64,000 nt of DNA from Microbacterium saperdae. GTDB taxonomy: Bacteria; Actinomycetota; Actinomycetes; Actinomycetales; Microbacteriaceae. Below are positions 16,428 to 25,008 of this stretch, in pieces. The DNA is taken from the NCBI RefSeq assembly GCF_006716345.1, contig NZ_VFOX01000002.1, positions 1,185,795 through 1,249,794 on the forward strand, read 5' to 3'. The notes under the pieces were generated by a model that saw nothing but the letters and a program-made list of their open reading frames with translations, was not told the origin of the DNA and did not search any database. A program made the position numbers and the translations under genes. How positions within the stretch are numbered: the first letter of the stretch is position 1; every line of letters starts with the position of its first letter.

Positions 16428-17255
16428 ATGGATATCGGCGCAGTGCTCGGCCTCGAGCAGCTCACCTGGGGCATGCTGCTGCTGGTGGTCCTCGCCGCGT
16501 TCGGCGCGGGCTGGATCGATGCGGTGGTCGGCGGCGGCGGACTGCTGCAGCTGCCCATGCTGCTCCTGATACCGGGCATCGCGCCGGTGCAGGCACTCGC
16601 GACGAACAAGTTCGCCTCGGTCTTCGGCACGGCCACGAGCAGCGTCACCTACTATCGGCGCGCGAAACCTGACATCCGCACGGCGTTGCCGATGGCGGTG
16701 ATCGCCCTGGTCGGATCCTTCGGGGGAGCCGCGGTCGCGACGATCCTCCCGCCGGCCGCGTTCAAGCCGATCATCGTCGTCGCTCTGCTGGCCGTCGCGC
16801 TGTTCACGGCATTCCGACCGCAGATGGGTGCCGCGACGAAGCTGCGCTTCAGCGGCCACAAGCACCACATCATGGCGGGGGCGGCCGGCCTCGGGATCGG
16901 CTTCTACGACGGCATGATCGGGCCGGGCACGGGGACGTTCCTGGTCATCACCCTCGTCGCGCTGATGGGCTATGACTTCCTGCAGGCGAGCGCCAAGGCC
17001 AAGATCGTGAACTTCGCGACCAACCTCGGAGCGCTGCTGCTGTTCATCCCGCACGGATCGGTGCTGTGGCTGCTCGGCGGCATCCTCGCGGTGGCGAACG
17101 TCGCCGGGAGCTACCTCGGCTCGCGCATGGCGATCGCACGCGGCACGACGTTCATCCGGGTGGTGTTCCTCGTGGTCGTGATCGGACTGATCGCGAAGCT
17201 CGGTGTCGACGTGTGGAACGAGAACATCCTGCCGGCGTTCGCCTCGCTCGGCTGA
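16428..17255 (+). CDS. TSUP (TauE/SafE) family membrane permease
   Basis: This 275-residue protein has about eight transmembrane segments and both halves of the TauE/SafE signature: AAFGAGWIDAVVGGGGLLQLP in the first half (key motif DAVVGGGGLLQLP) and GFYDGMIGPGTGTFLVITLV in the second. Members export sulfite, sulfoacetate or related sulfur/organic anions, and some import them. CATCCT (16416-16421) lies 6 bases before the ATG, a leaderless-type start. Neighbours do not indicate the substrate. Confidence 0.92.
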   Translation: MDIGAVLGLEQLTWGMLLLVVLAAFGAGWIDAVVGGGGLLQLPMLLLIPGIAPVQALATNKFASVFGTATSSVTYYRRAKPDIRTALPMAVIALVGSFGGAAVATILPPAAFKPIIVVALLAVALFTAFRPQMGAATKLRFSGHKHHIMAGAAGLGIGFYDGMIGPGTGTFLVITLVALMGYDFLQASAKAKIVNFATNLGALLLFIPHGSVLWLLGGILAVANVAGSYLGSRMAIARGTTFIRVVFLVVVIGLIAKLGVDVWNENILPAFASLG

Positions 17256-17321
17256 GCCCCGGAGCCCCGGGCGGCCAGAGTTGACACCCGTGGTCGGAAC
17301 TCGCCCACTTCAGCGTCGACA

Positions 17322-17344
17322 GGTGCCGACTTCGCGTCGGCACC
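17322..17344. terminator. hairpin 1 between TSUP and aspS
   Basis: GGTGCCGAC (17322-17330) and GTCGGCACC (17336-17344) form a perfect 9-bp stem with a 5-base loop. It lies between the convergent TSUP and aspS genes. There is no T-run. Confidence 0.5.
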
Positions 17345-17355
17345 AGAAACGAAAG

Positions 17356-17402
17356 TGGCACCTCGTGCCGGAATGCCTCAGCTATTCCGGCACGAGGTGC
17401 CA
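17356..17402. terminator. 19-bp perfect hairpin between convergent TSUP and aspS
   Basis: TGGCACCTCGTGCCGGAAT (17356-17374) and its exact reverse complement (17384-17402) form a perfect 19-bp stem with a 9-base loop. On the minus strand the stem is followed by CTTTCGTTTC, a modest U-rich tail that suits termination of aspS. The 27-base distance to the aspS stop supports this role. Its length is unusual and it may also be a repeat element. Confidence 0.7.
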
Positions 17403-17428
17403 GGTTCATCGCCGCGGGGGCGTGAGGG

Positions 17429-19207
17429 TCAGGCCTCGTCCTCGGGCTCGTAGTCGACGCCGGCCTCGGCGCGCTGCGCGTCGGTGATCGGCGCCGGAGC
17501 GGAGGTCAGCGGGTCGAAGCCGTTGCCGGACTTCGGGAACGCGATGACCTCGCGGATCGACTCGGTCTTGGTCAGGTGCTGCAGCACACGGTCCATGCCG
17601 AGCGCGATTCCACCGTGCGGCGGGGCACCGAACTTGAACGCGTCGAGCAGGAAGCCGAACTGCTCGTCGGCCTGCTCGTCGCTGATGCCCATGACCTCGA
17701 AGACGCGCTTCTGGACGTCTTCACGGTGGATGCGGATCGATCCGCCGCCGAGCTCCGAGCCGTTGCACACGATGTCGTACGCGTAGGCGAGGGCAGAGCC
17801 GGGGTCGGTGTCGAACGTGTCCTGGAACTCGGGCTTGGGTCCGGTGAACGCGTGGTGCACGGCCGTCCACGCACCGGCGCCGACCGCGACGTCTCCGGAG
17901 GCCACAGCGTCAGCCGCCGGCTCGAACATGGGGGCGTCGACCACCCAGCTGAAGGCGAACTCATCCGGGTTCAGGTAGCCGAGGCGGCGTCCGATCTCGA
18001 CGCGTGCGGCACCGAGGAGAGCGCGGCTCTCCTTCGTGGCACCGGCGGCGAAGAACACGCAGTCGCCCGCGCTCGCGCCGACGAACTCCGCGAGTCCGGC
18101 CTGCTCTGCCTCGGACAGGTTCTTGGCGGCGGGGCCACCGAGCGAGCCGTCCTCGTTGAAGAGCACATAAGCCAGGCCGCGGGCGCCGCGCTGCTTCGCC
18201 CAGTCCTGCCAGGCGTCGAGCTGCTTGCGCGGCTGGCTCGCGCCGCCGGGCATGACGACGGCACCGACGTACTCGGCCTGGAAGACGCGGAACGGGGTGT
18301 CCTGGAAGTACGCGGTCGCATCGACCAGCTCGAGACCGAAGCGCAGGTCGGGCTTGTCCGAGCCGTACTTGGCCATGGCGTCGGCGTAGGTCATGCGCGG
18401 CAGCGGCAGCGCGACCTCGACGCCGATGGTCGCCCACATCGCCTGGATGAGGGACTCCATCAGCGTGATGACGTCTTCCTGGTCGACGAAGCTCATCTCG
18501 ATGTCGAGCTGCGTGAACTCGGGCTGGCGGTCGGCGCGGAAGTCCTCGTCGCGGTAGCAGCGCGCGATCTGGAAGTACTTCTCCACGCCACCGACCATGA
18601 GCAGCTGCTTGAAAAGCTGCGGCGACTGCGGCAGGGCGTACCAGCTGCCGGGGCTCAGGCGCGCGGGGACCAGGAAGTCGCGGGCGCCCTCCGGAGTGGA
18701 ACGGGTGAGCGTCGGGGTCTCTACCTCGGTGAAGTCCTCGGCGTGCAGCACGTCGCGGATCGCCTTGTAGACGTTCGAGCGCAGGCGCAGTGCGGACGCC
18801 TGTGCCGGACGACGCAGGTCGAGGTAGCGGTACTTGAGGCGCGCCTCTTCGCCGACGGTCTCGCTGTCGGCGAGCGCCGTGGAGACCTGGAAGGGGAGCG
18901 GAGCGGACTCGTTCAGCACCTCGACGTCCGCGGCGATCAGCTCGATCTCGCCGGTCGGCAGGTTCGGGTTCGCGTTGCCCTCGGGACGCTGCGACACGAC
19001 GCCCGTGACCTTGAGCACGAACTCGTTGCGCAGCGGGTGGGCGGTCTCCTCGTCGCGGATGACGACCTGGGCGATGCCCGAGGCATCCCGCAGATCGATG
19101 AAGGCGACTCCTCCGTGGTCACGACGGCGATCGACCCAACCCGAGAGGGTGACGGTCTGACCGATGTGCTCGGCTCGCAGTGAGCCTGCCGAGTGGGTGC
19201 GAAGCAC
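17429..19207 (-). CDS. aspS: aspartyl-tRNA synthetase
   Basis: This 592-residue class II synthetase is of the bacterial type. It has an N-terminal OB anticodon-binding domain ([23 protein letters not shown]), motif 2 in the core ([17 protein letters not shown]), a GAD insertion around residues 300-410, and motif 3 ([14 protein letters not shown]). It charges tRNA-Asp in the cytosol; in bacteria lacking AsnRS the same enzyme also mischarges tRNA-Asn for GatCAB. The GTG start at 19207 has a Shine-Dalgarno AGAAGGAA (minus strand). Length matches the family, so the gene is intact. Confidence 0.97.
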   Translation of the reverse strand: MLRTHSAGSLRAEHIGQTVTLSGWVDRRRDHGGVAFIDLRDASGIAQVVIRDEETAHPLRNEFVLKVTGVVSQRPEGNANPNLPTGEIELIAADVEVLNESAPLPFQVSTALADSETVGEEARLKYRYLDLRRPAQASALRLRSNVYKAIRDVLHAEDFTEVETPTLTRSTPEGARDFLVPARLSPGSWYALPQSPQLFKQLLMVGGVEKYFQIARCYRDEDFRADRQPEFTQLDIEMSFVDQEDVITLMESLIQAMWATIGVEVALPLPRMTYADAMAKYGSDKPDLRFGLELVDATAYFQDTPFRVFQAEYVGAVVMPGGASQPRKQLDAWQDWAKQRGARGLAYVLFNEDGSLGGPAAKNLSEAEQAGLAEFVGASAGDCVFFAAGATKESRALLGAARVEIGRRLGYLNPDEFAFSWVVDAPMFEPAADAVASGDVAVGAGAWTAVHHAFTGPKPEFQDTFDTDPGSALAYAYDIVCNGSELGGGSIRIHREDVQKRVFEVMGISDEQADEQFGFLLDAFKFGAPPHGGIALGMDRVLQHLTKTESIREVIAFPKSGNGFDPLTSAPAPITDAQRAEAGVDYEPEDEA

Positions 19208-19348
19208 GGAGAATTCCTTCTGATCTGCGAAAGGGTGAACCCGCCCAGTCTACGTGGGCGGTCGGGCCTCCTCCGGCGTGTTCTCCGGGCGGAAGGGGAT
19301 CCTCAGTATGATCGCCACGACACAGCCTCCACACAGAAAGGGTGCACC

Positions 19349-19723
19349 GTGGACTCCAACGGCATCGCTGACCTCTACGCGTCGATCTTCTCCGGAACCA
19401 CCGGACTGATCGCACTCGTCTTCTACGTCCTGGTGGCCATCGGCCTGTGGAAGGTGTTCTCCAAGGCGGGGTACCCCGGCATCCTCGCGATCATCCCGAT
19501 CGTGAACATCGTCATCCTGGTGCGCATCGCCGGGATGTCCGGATGGCTCGCGCTGCTGTACATCATCCCGATCGTCGGCTTCGTGTTCGGCATCATCGTG
19601 GCGATCAAGCTCGGTGAGCGCTTCGGAAAGGGCGGGGTGTTCTCCTTCTTCCTGCTCTTCGTCTTCCCCTACATCGGCTACCTGATCCTCGGGTTCGGGG
19701 ACTCCCGCTACAGCAAGGCCTGA
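19349..19723 (+). CDS. DUF5684-like small membrane protein
   Basis: This 124-residue protein has three to four hydrophobic segments: LIALVFYVLVAIGLWKVF, the motif KAGYPGILAIIPIVNIVIL, a middle ALLYIIPIVGFVFGII, and LLFVFPYIGYLILGFG. The KAGxPGWxxxIPixN pattern is typical of the DUF5684 family. The GTG at 19349 has a GAAAGGG Shine-Dalgarno, and TATGAT at 19307-19312 is a good -10. The function is unknown. It precedes the phosphoglycerate mutase-like gene with only one base between them. Confidence 0.75.
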   Translation: MDSNGIADLYASIFSGTTGLIALVFYVLVAIGLWKVFSKAGYPGILAIIPIVNIVILVRIAGMSGWLALLYIIPIVGFVFGIIVAIKLGERFGKGGVFSFFLLFVFPYIGYLILGFGDSRYSKA

Positions 19724-19724
19724 C

Positions 19725-20354
19725 GTGCCGGCGACGCGACTGCACCTCGTCCGCCACGGAGAGGTGCACAATCCTGCACGCGTGCTCTACGGGCGGCTGC
19801 CCGACTACCACCTGAGCACGGCCGGACGTCGCATGGCGCAGGCGGCCGCCGATCACGTGGCCGCTCTGGATCGGCCGGTCGCCGCGCTGTACTCCTCGCC
19901 TCTGGAGCGGGCCCAGGAGTCGTCGGAGCCGTTCGCGGAACGATTCGACCTGGTGCCCGAGATCGACATCCGCATCATCGAGCCGACGAACGTGTTCGAG
20001 GGCACGCAGATGCGGCGTTCCCTCATGAACCCGCTGAACTGGTGGCATCTGCGTCAGCCTTCCGTGCCGAGCTGGGGCGAGCCGTACTCCTCGATCGCGG
20101 AGCGGATGCTGAGCGCCATGGGCGAGGCCTGGCGGACGGCGGATGGCGGCGACGTCGTCATGGTCTCGCACCAGGCGCCGATCTGGATCACGCACCTCCG
20201 CGTGGCAGGCCTGCCGTTGCGGCACGACCCGCGCACGCGGCGCTGCGCCCTGTCGAGCGTCACGTCCTTCGAGCTCGTCGGCGACGTGTGGCGCGAGGTC
20301 GCCTATGCGGAGCCGGCGACGACCGAAGGCGCCGTGGACGTCGGAGCGGTCTGA
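19725..20354 (+). CDS. histidine phosphatase (phosphoglycerate mutase-like) of the cytochrome c maturation locus
   Basis: This 209-residue protein has the RHG catalytic motif near its start (LHLVRHGEVHNP), the LYSSPLERAQES block, a catalytic glutamate region in WGEPYSSIAER, and the second catalytic histidine in VVMVSHQAPIW. In Mycobacterium tuberculosis the equivalent (Rv0525) lies directly upstream of resA, ccdA, resB and ccsA (Rv0526-Rv0529). Here a divergent gene pair separates it from resA. Substrate is unknown. Confidence 0.88.
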   Translation: MPATRLHLVRHGEVHNPARVLYGRLPDYHLSTAGRRMAQAAADHVAALDRPVAALYSSPLERAQESSEPFAERFDLVPEIDIRIIEPTNVFEGTQMRRSLMNPLNWWHLRQPSVPSWGEPYSSIAERMLSAMGEAWRTADGGDVVMVSHQAPIWITHLRVAGLPLRHDPRTRRCALSSVTSFELVGDVWREVAYAEPATTEGAVDVGAV

Positions 20355-20358
20355 GTCG

Positions 20359-21264
20359 TCAGTGCTCGGCGGCCAGCAGTGACTGGATGACGCCCACCGC
20401 GGCGAGCTGCCCTGCCGTCGCCGCCACCATCACGGCTGCCATCGGGCCGGGGAGTGCGGCGCGGTGGGCGAGGTCGCCGGCGGCGAAGACCCCCGGTGCC
20501 GAGGTGCGGCCGAAGTCGTCGACCTCGATCGCGCCGGAGTCCAGCATCCGCAGGTCCAGTTGCGCGGCGAAGGGGGCGCGCTGACGCATCGTGCCGGACG
20601 CGATGAACACGCCCGCGACGGCGCGCTCGGTGTCAGCGGTGTGCACCGCGACACCGGAGTCCGCACTCGAGACCGAGACGACGCCGGAGTCGCTCACCCT
20701 GACGCCGAGGGACTCGAGAGAGGCGACCTCTTCGGGGGTGAAGGTCTCCTCGACGGGGACCACCGTGATCTCGCTCACGATCCGGCCGAGCAGACCGATC
20801 AGGTGCGCGGCGCGGGCTGCGCCGCCGAGGATCGCGATCGGCTTCCCCGCGTGCTCGTGTCCGTCGCAGAACGGGCACGCGAAGGCGCGCGTACCCCACA
20901 GCGCTGACAGCCCGTCGACCTCGGGTAGTTCGTCGACCACTCCGGTCGCGAGGATGATGTTGCGCCCCGCTGCAGTGGAGCCGTCGGCGAGTGTCACCGT
21001 GAAGTCGCCCTCGGTGCCCGACACGCTCTCCACGCGAACATCGCGGATCTCCACGTCGTCGTAGGCACCGAGCTGCCCGCGAGCGGTCGCGCGGAACTCC
21101 GCGGGCGGGGTGCCGTCGTTCCCGATCACGTTGTGCATGTGCAGGACGGTGCCGTTGCGGTACTCGCCCGAGTCGAGAAGCAGGGCTGAGCGGTGCATCC
21201 GCCCCAGGGTGAGTGCGGCCTGGAGTCCTGCGGGGCCGGCGCCGATCACGATCGCGTCATACAT
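20359..21264 (-). CDS. thioredoxin-reductase-like FAD-dependent oxidoreductase
   Basis: This 301-residue flavoprotein has the FAD dinucleotide motif at its start (AIVIGAGPAGLQAAL), a redox CxxC in FACPFCDGHEHAG at about residues 133-137, and the C-terminal FAD motif FGRTSAPGVFAAGDLA. The second dinucleotide site is degenerate: the usual GGGxSA is GGAARA, and the HRRxxxR loop that binds the NADP phosphate is not visible. It may therefore be an oxidase-like or poorly NADPH-dependent member, as known for GliT/HlmI-type dithiol oxidases. It is controlled by the divergent MerR gene, with a MerR-type promoter between them. Confidence 0.85.
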   Translation of the reverse strand: MYDAIVIGAGPAGLQAALTLGRMHRSALLLDSGEYRNGTVLHMHNVIGNDGTPPAEFRATARGQLGAYDDVEIRDVRVESVSGTEGDFTVTLADGSTAAGRNIILATGVVDELPEVDGLSALWGTRAFACPFCDGHEHAGKPIAILGGAARAAHLIGLLGRIVSEITVVPVEETFTPEEVASLESLGVRVSDSGVVSVSSADSGVAVHTADTERAVAGVFIASGTMRQRAPFAAQLDLRMLDSGAIEVDDFGRTSAPGVFAAGDLAHRAALPGPMAAVMVAATAGQLAAVGVIQSLLAAEH

Positions 21265-21305
21265 GGGGGAGGGTCCTTCCGCCGTTCGGTCTTGTGTTCT
21301 TCGCC

Positions 21306-21336
21306 AGTCTGTGACTTCATGTCAACATGAAGTCAA
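21306..21336 (-). promoter_or_regulatory. MerR-type promoter with 22-bp operator for the flavoprotein gene
   Basis: A perfect palindrome GACTTCATGT-CA-ACATGAAGTC occupies 21313-21334. On the minus strand TTGACT (21336-21331) and CAGACT (21311-21306) flank it with a 19-bp spacer. This overlong spacing with a dyad between the hexamers is typical of MerR-activated promoters. The palindrome also covers the ATG (21327) of the MerR gene, which suggests autorepression. Confidence 0.78.
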
Positions 21337-21731
21337 GCTCGCAGAGCCCATGGTCCGTCGGCGAGGTCGCCGCGCGCTTCGATCTGCCGACCAACGTGCT
21401 CCGGCACTGGGAGACCGTCGGCCTGCTGCGGCCCGTGAGAGACCCGGCCGGTCGCCGGCGCTACGGCGAGGACGAGGTCGTGCGCATCGCGGTGATCCAG
21501 CGCAGCAAGGCGGCGGGCATGAGCCTGGAGCAGATCGGCGTGCTGCTCGACGACGGCAGCGCAGGGCGCCACCAGGTGCTGCAGGAGCACCTCGACGACA
21601 TCGATCGGCGGATGGAGGAGATGCGGCGCTCGCGTGAGATGACCGAGCACGCCATGCGCTGCCGGTCGCACGACATCGCCACCTGCCCCCGGTTCCGGGC
21701 GGGGGTTGCGGACGTTCTCGCGCGGTTCTGA
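21327..21731 (+). CDS. MerR-family transcriptional regulator
   Basis: This 134-residue protein has the MerR winged helix (WSVGEVAARFDLPTNVLRHWE, then GLLRPVRDPAGRRRYGEDEV), a long dimerisation helix (EHLDDIDRRMEEMRRSREM) and a short tail with two cysteines (MRCRSHDIATCPRF) that could sense thiol-reactive ligands or metal. Its start lies inside the palindrome of the divergent flavoprotein promoter. It probably activates that gene and represses itself. The pair interrupts the cytochrome c maturation cluster. Confidence 0.9.
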   Translation: MKSSSQSPWSVGEVAARFDLPTNVLRHWETVGLLRPVRDPAGRRRYGEDEVVRIAVIQRSKAAGMSLEQIGVLLDDGSAGRHQVLQEHLDDIDRRMEEMRRSREMTEHAMRCRSHDIATCPRFRAGVADVLARF

Positions 21732-21783
21732 GGAGGCGCTGCGTCCGGCCCACGCATAGGAACCCTTGCGTAAACTGGGAATC

Positions 21784-22434
21784 GTGCCACTCGCCTCGAC
21801 GGTCATTCCGCCCCGCAGCGGCCGCTCCTCCCGCACCGTGCGTTCACGCCGTGCGCTCGGGGCCGCGCTCGCCGCCGTTTTGGCGATCGGTCTGAGCGCC
21901 TGCGCTCCCGATCCGGTGAGCGAATCGTTCCTGAGCGGTGAGAACACCGGCTACGTGGCGGCCGACGGCGCGATCGTGGAGATCCCTGTCGCCGATCGCG
22001 GAGAGACCGTCGCCTTCGGTGGTGTCACCGAGGACGGCGAGACCTTCGACAGCGCCGACCTCGCGGGTCAGGTCACGGTCGTCAACTTCTGGTACGCCGG
22101 GTGTGCTCCGTGCCGCGTGGAAGCCGAAGACCTCGAGAGCGTCTGGCAGCAGTACGAAGACCAGGGCGTTTCCTTCGTCGGCATCAACACGCGTGACCAG
22201 GCCGACACCGCGAAGGCCTTCTCCGAAGAGTTCGGCGTCACCTACCCGAGTCTGATCGACGTCGACACGGCCGAGGCGAAGCTCGCGTTCGCGGAGGCCG
22301 TTCCGATCGCGGCGACCCCGACGACGCTCGTGCTCGACAAGCAGGGCCGTGTCGCCGCGCGCATCATCGGCCCCATCGACGGCACCTCGATCCTCTCCAC
22401 GCTCGTCAAGGACGCGCTCGCGGAGAAGTCGTGA
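21784..22434 (+). CDS. ResA/TlpA-like thiol-disulfide oxidoreductase lipoprotein
   Basis: The protein has a long basic N-terminus, a lipobox LSAC, then a thioredoxin fold with the active site FWYAGCAPCRVEAED and cis-proline region AATPTTLVLDKQG. ResA keeps apocytochrome c haem-binding cysteines reduced outside the membrane. TAAACT (21771-21776) lies 7 bases before the GTG at 21784, supporting a leaderless start and a 216-residue product. A GTG at 21838 would give a more typical short signal peptide and cannot be excluded. Confidence 0.88.
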   Translation: MPLASTVIPPRSGRSSRTVRSRRALGAALAAVLAIGLSACAPDPVSESFLSGENTGYVAADGAIVEIPVADRGETVAFGGVTEDGETFDSADLAGQVTVVNFWYAGCAPCRVEAEDLESVWQQYEDQGVSFVGINTRDQADTAKAFSEEFGVTYPSLIDVDTAEAKLAFAEAVPIAATPTTLVLDKQGRVAARIIGPIDGTSILSTLVKDALAEKS

Positions 22435-22450
22435 ATCGTGCGGGAGCGTT

Positions 22451-23221
22451 GTGAACGCTGAAGCCATCATCGGATCCGGTGCCCTCTGGCTCGCGATCCC
22501 GGTCGCGATGCTCGCGGGACTCGTCTCCTTCCTCTCGCCCTGCGTGCTGCCTCTGGTCCCCGGATACCTGGGCTTCCTCGGCGGTGCGGTGGCGCCGCGG
22601 CCCCAGGGGAGCGCCGCAGGTTCCCCGGATGCCGCGGGCAGTGGTCGTGGCCGACTCGTGCTCGGCGTGCTGCTCTTCATCCTCGGGTTCAGCGTGGTCT
22701 TCATCGCCCTGACGGTGCTCGGCGGCACCGCCGGTGTGTTCTTCCTCCGCTGGGGCGACCTGATCACCCGCATCCTCGGCGTCGTCATCATCCTGATGGG
22801 ACTGGTCTTCCTCGGCCTCTTCGGGTTCGCCCAGCGCGAGTTCCGCTTCCACGTCGACTCCAAGTTCGGCGTGATCGGCGCCCCCCTCCTCGGCATCGCG
22901 CTCGGCATCGGCTGGGCGCCGTGCATGGGCCCGACCCTCGCCGCGATCGTCGCCCTGTCGTTCAACGCCGGAGACCCGGTGCGCGCCGGATTCCTCGGTC
23001 TGGCCTACTCGCTCGGCCTCGGCATCCCGTTCCTGCTCGTGGCGCTGGGCTTCGGCTGGGCGACCAAGACCGTCGGGTTCCTCCGCCGTCACATCCGCAT
23101 CGTCAACATCATCGGCGGCGTGCTGCTGATCGTGCTGGGCGTGCTGATGGTCACCGGGCTCTGGACCGACATCATGTCGCGATTGACGGCGGTGATCAGC
23201 AGTGTCCCGCTCCCCATCTGA
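22451..23221 (+). CDS. ccdA: cytochrome c biogenesis protein CcdA
   Basis: This 256-residue membrane protein has six transmembrane segments and the two reductant-transferring cysteines in their usual places: FLSPCVLPLVPGYLGFLGG in the first helix and GWAPCMGPTLAAIVA in the fourth. CcdA passes electrons from cytosolic thioredoxin across the membrane to ResA. The GTG start at 22451 follows a GGGAGCG Shine-Dalgarno-like stretch, 16 bases after the resA stop. Confidence 0.93.
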   Translation: MNAEAIIGSGALWLAIPVAMLAGLVSFLSPCVLPLVPGYLGFLGGAVAPRPQGSAAGSPDAAGSGRGRLVLGVLLFILGFSVVFIALTVLGGTAGVFFLRWGDLITRILGVVIILMGLVFLGLFGFAQREFRFHVDSKFGVIGAPLLGIALGIGWAPCMGPTLAAIVALSFNAGDPVRAGFLGLAYSLGLGIPFLLVALGFGWATKTVGFLRRHIRIVNIIGGVLLIVLGVLMVTGLWTDIMSRLTAVISSVPLPI

Positions 23222-25004
23222 TGAGAAGAACGCAGACGACATGACCAAGGCCGCCGTGAACAAGAAGAACAGCGACGCGTCTGATCCGCTCCGCCCCTCC
23301 GACCACATCGACGGAGACGATTCGATCGCGCAGCCGCGGCTGGGTCTGGTCGGATGGCTGCGCTGGGGGTGGCGTCAGCTGACCTCGATGCGCACCGCAC
23401 TCGTGCTGCTGCTCGTGCTCGCGATCGCCGCGATCCCCGGCTCGATCTTCCCGCAGCGCATGGCCGACCCCAACGGCGTCACGCAGTGGCAGCGCGACAA
23501 CCCCGACATCTTCCCGATCCTCGACGGGCTCAAGCTCTTCGACGTCTACCTGTCGCCGTGGTTCTCCGCGATCTACCTGCTGCTGTTCGCCTCGCTCGTC
23601 GGCTGCGTCATCCCGCGCATCAAGCACCATGCCAAGGCGCTGCGGGCCCGGCCGCCCCGCACCCCGGCACGTCTGCAGCGACTCGAGGACTTCCGCTCGG
23701 TGCAGCGCACCGCCGCGGAGCCCGAGTCCGCCGCCGCCGCATCCGTCGAGATCGCGACCTCGCAGCTCAAGGCCCTGGGCTACCGCGTGGAGCGGTACGA
23801 CCGCGGCCGCACGTTCTCGGTGTCGGCCGAGCGCGGCTACTGGCGGGAGACCGGCAACCTGCTCTTCCACCTGGCTCTGGTGGGCGTGCTGATCACGGTC
23901 GGCATCGGCGGAGGGTTCTCCTACACCGGGCAGCGCGTGCTGGTCGAGGGAGAGACGTTCGCGAACACCCTGGTCGACTACGACTCGATGAACCGCGGCC
24001 GCTTCGTCGGCGACGACGCCCTGGCGCCGTACTCCATGCGGCTCGACTCCTTCGACGTGAGCTACCAGCCCTTCGGCGAGCCCGGCTCCGGGCAGGCGGG
24101 CGACTTCTCCGCCGACGTCACCGTGAAGGAGAACGGCGAGGAGCGCACCGGCTCCGTGCAGGTGAACCACCCGCTCGCGGTCGCTGACGACAATGTCTTC
24201 CTGCTCGGCAACGGCTACGCCCCCACCATCACGGTGCGCAACGCCGACGGCGACGTGGTGTTCACCGGCAGCACGCCCTTCCTGCCGCAGGACACCCAGA
24301 TGACGTCGCTCGGCGTGATCAAGATCACGGACGGGCTGCCGGAGCAGCTGGGTCTGCTGGGGTTCTTCTACCCGACCACGGGCGTGCTCGAGAGCGGTGC
24401 GTTCTTCTCCGCCTACGGCGACCTCACGAACCCGACGCTGACGCTCGACGTCTACTCGGGCGATCTCGGCATCAACGAGGGCACTCCCCGCTCTGTGTAT
24501 GTGCTCGACACCAGCGATCTGACCAAGCTCACCGGGCGCACGACGGACGTCGAGTCGATCCAGCTCACCCCCGGCGACACCGCCGATCTGCCCGACGGCA
24601 TGGGCACCGTGACCTTCGAGGACGACTCTCCGGCTGGTGCCACGGACGCCTCGCAGTCCGTCAAGCGCTTCGCCTCGCTGCAGATCCACCGCGATGACTC
24701 GGGGCCCTGGGTGCTCGGCTTCGCGCTGCTCGCGCTGGGCGGACTGATGCTCGCCCTGTTCGTCCCCCGCCGCCGCGTGTGGGTCAAGGCCACGGCGAAC
24801 GCGGACGGCATCGCCCTCGAGTACGCCGGACTCGCGCGCGGTGAGGACCCCACCATCGCGATCGCCCTCGACGACCTGGTCGCCGGTCACGCCCGCCTGC
24901 TCGACGCGGACGGCGGCTCGGCTGCTGTCGCCGCGGAGGATGCGTCGACGGGCTCAGCGACTCCCGACGTCGCCTCCGCATCCGACACCCCGAAAGTAGA
25001 CTGA
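23202..25004 (+). CDS. resB: cytochrome c biogenesis protein ResB
   Basis: This 600-residue protein of System II has a disordered charged N-terminus, then TM1 at about residue 60-80 (RTALVLLLVLAIAAIPGSIFPQ), a second TM pair, a large extracytoplasmic domain (about residues 260-500) and a final TM (VLGFALLALGGLMLALFVP). With CcsA it moves haem and ligates it to apocytochrome c. The GTG at 23202 overlaps ccdA by 20 bases. An ATG at 23241 is an alternative start that would not affect the conserved part. Confidence 0.92.
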   Translation: MSRSPSDEKNADDMTKAAVNKKNSDASDPLRPSDHIDGDDSIAQPRLGLVGWLRWGWRQLTSMRTALVLLLVLAIAAIPGSIFPQRMADPNGVTQWQRDNPDIFPILDGLKLFDVYLSPWFSAIYLLLFASLVGCVIPRIKHHAKALRARPPRTPARLQRLEDFRSVQRTAAEPESAAAASVEIATSQLKALGYRVERYDRGRTFSVSAERGYWRETGNLLFHLALVGVLITVGIGGGFSYTGQRVLVEGETFANTLVDYDSMNRGRFVGDDALAPYSMRLDSFDVSYQPFGEPGSGQAGDFSADVTVKENGEERTGSVQVNHPLAVADDNVFLLGNGYAPTITVRNADGDVVFTGSTPFLPQDTQMTSLGVIKITDGLPEQLGLLGFFYPTTGVLESGAFFSAYGDLTNPTLTLDVYSGDLGINEGTPRSVYVLDTSDLTKLTGRTTDVESIQLTPGDTADLPDGMGTVTFEDDSPAGATDASQSVKRFASLQIHRDDSGPWVLGFALLALGGLMLALFVPRRRVWVKATANADGIALEYAGLARGEDPTIAIALDDLVAGHARLLDADGGSAAVAAEDASTGSATPDVASASDTPKVD

Positions 25005-25008
25005 CACC

